From positions 1 through 5,616 of the forward strand of contig JAIXZU010000002.1 in the NCBI GenBank assembly GCA_027489415.1: a DNA stretch of 5,616 bases. Reading direction: 5' to 3'. The DNA is from Alphaproteobacteria bacterium (lineage in GTDB: Bacteria > Pseudomonadota > Alphaproteobacteria > UBA2136 > UBA6156). A program made the position numbers and the translations under genes. The notes under the pieces were generated by a model. It was not told the DNA's origin and made no database searches. It was given only the letters and a program-made list of their open reading frames with translations. This document shows, piece after piece, positions 5,416 through 5,616 of the stretch (positions are counted from its first letter, which is position 1; every line of letters begins with the position of its first letter).

Positions 5416-5520
5416 GCGCGAGGCTACAAAGGGTCATCCAGTTGGTTTTTGGTGGAACGACAAATATGGCGGATATTTGAGGTCCGCCAAAAATCGAATG
5501 GGGGCCCTTTTAGCCCGCGC
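5416..5520 (+). ncRNA. Long rod-like hairpin, candidate structured leader or palindromic element
   Basis: About 44 base pairs form one nearly continuous hairpin. From the base: 5416-5420 with 5516-5520; A5421 bulged; 5422-5426 with 5511-5515; C5427 bulged; 5428-5433 with 5505-5510; 5434-5440 with 5499-5504 (A5436 bulged); a G/A mismatch and 5442-5445 with 5494-5497; TTTTTGGTGGA 5446-5456 with 5483-5493; a small ACGA/AGG internal loop; then CAAATAT 5461-5467 with 5473-5479 around the loop GGCGG. Five of the pairs are G-U on the plus strand and would be A-C mismatches on the minus strand, so a rightward RNA is the better fold. No T run follows, so it is not an ordinary terminator. It lies just upstream of the presumed atpC. 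It could be a cis-regulatory leader, a small RNA or a mobile palindromic repeat. It lacks the conserved apical sequence of SRP RNA. Confidence 0.6.
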
Positions 5521-5542
5521 CATTATCTGCTACAACCAGCCC

Positions 5543-5616
5543 ATGAAGTTCACACTCCTCACTCCCGCCCAACAACTGGCCGAAACCGAAGCCACCTACG
5601 TCTCCATTGCCGGAGA
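5543..5616 (+). CDS. atpC: F1Fo ATP synthase epsilon subunit, N-terminal fragment (probable)
   Basis: Only the first 24 codons are inside the window; the reading frame runs off the right edge. The visible residues, MKFTLLTPAQQLAETEATYVSIAG, fit the start of the epsilon beta-sandwich. That start is a hydrophobic strand, then (V/L)(S/T)P, a short polar stretch, then a second strand ending in (V/I)xxxG just before the usual EGxFGVLPGH motif, which would fall beyond the edge. Epsilon sits on the gamma stalk of F1 and inhibits ATP hydrolysis. A gene order of atpD then atpC is normal, which supports the call, but here 2.4 kb separate them. ATG 5543 gives the family-like N terminus but has no Shine-Dalgarno sequence. 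An in-frame ATG at 5498 would add 15 residues and lies inside the rod hairpin. Confidence is limited by the short fragment. Confidence 0.6.
   Translation, partial: MKFTLLTPAQQLAETEATYVSIAG

Noticed and set aside
5416..5520. The rod hairpin as SRP (4.5S) RNA or 6S RNA
   Set aside because: The conserved SRP apical sequence (GGAAGGAAGCA type) is absent, and the length and lack of a central open bubble do not fit 6S RNA.

Overview
The window reads as a piece of an alphaproteobacterial chromosome of moderately high GC. Two proteins carry the lineage signal. The glutamate racemase has the N-terminal FDSGHGGLTV and YLGDHxxAPYG signatures typical of that class. The F1-ATPase beta subunit has an Ala/Lys-rich N-terminal lead into KGSVSRIIGPVVDVHF. 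No tRNA, rRNA, CRISPR array, transposase or phage gene is visible. The lineage is inferred from remembered family patterns; no search was run.

Left part (1-1664): a leader of about 130 nt follows a plausible sigma70-type promoter and leads into a gene for a 113-residue protein with two membrane helices (317-658, +). It converges on murI (676-1536, -), which starts at TTG. The two 3' ends meet at a GC-rich hairpin (677-700). MurI makes D-glutamate for peptidoglycan. A short divergent intergenic region separates murI from atpD.

Centre (1665-3150): atpD, a complete F1 beta subunit, ends in a textbook UUCG-loop terminator. atpG is not upstream and atpC is not directly downstream, although alphaproteobacteria normally have atpHAGDC.

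Right part (3221-5336): four small genes on the same strand as atpD, encoding proteins of 132-143 residues. Three encode proteins with clean signal peptides and low-complexity, charged, helical mature parts. The first two share a core and look like paralogues. The fourth encodes a cytosolic protein of no family I recognise. At least three of the four end in their own hairpin terminator, so they are probably separate transcription units. Between the second and third lies a strongly folded segment (4207-4307).

Right edge (5416-5616): a 105-nt segment folds into one almost continuous hairpin of about 44 base pairs. It ends 22 nt before a start codon whose visible 24 residues look like the N terminus of the F1 epsilon subunit (atpC). 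If so, the four small genes and the rod-like hairpin sit between atpD and atpC, splitting the canonical gene pair. The hairpin and the split atp locus are the most interesting points of the window.
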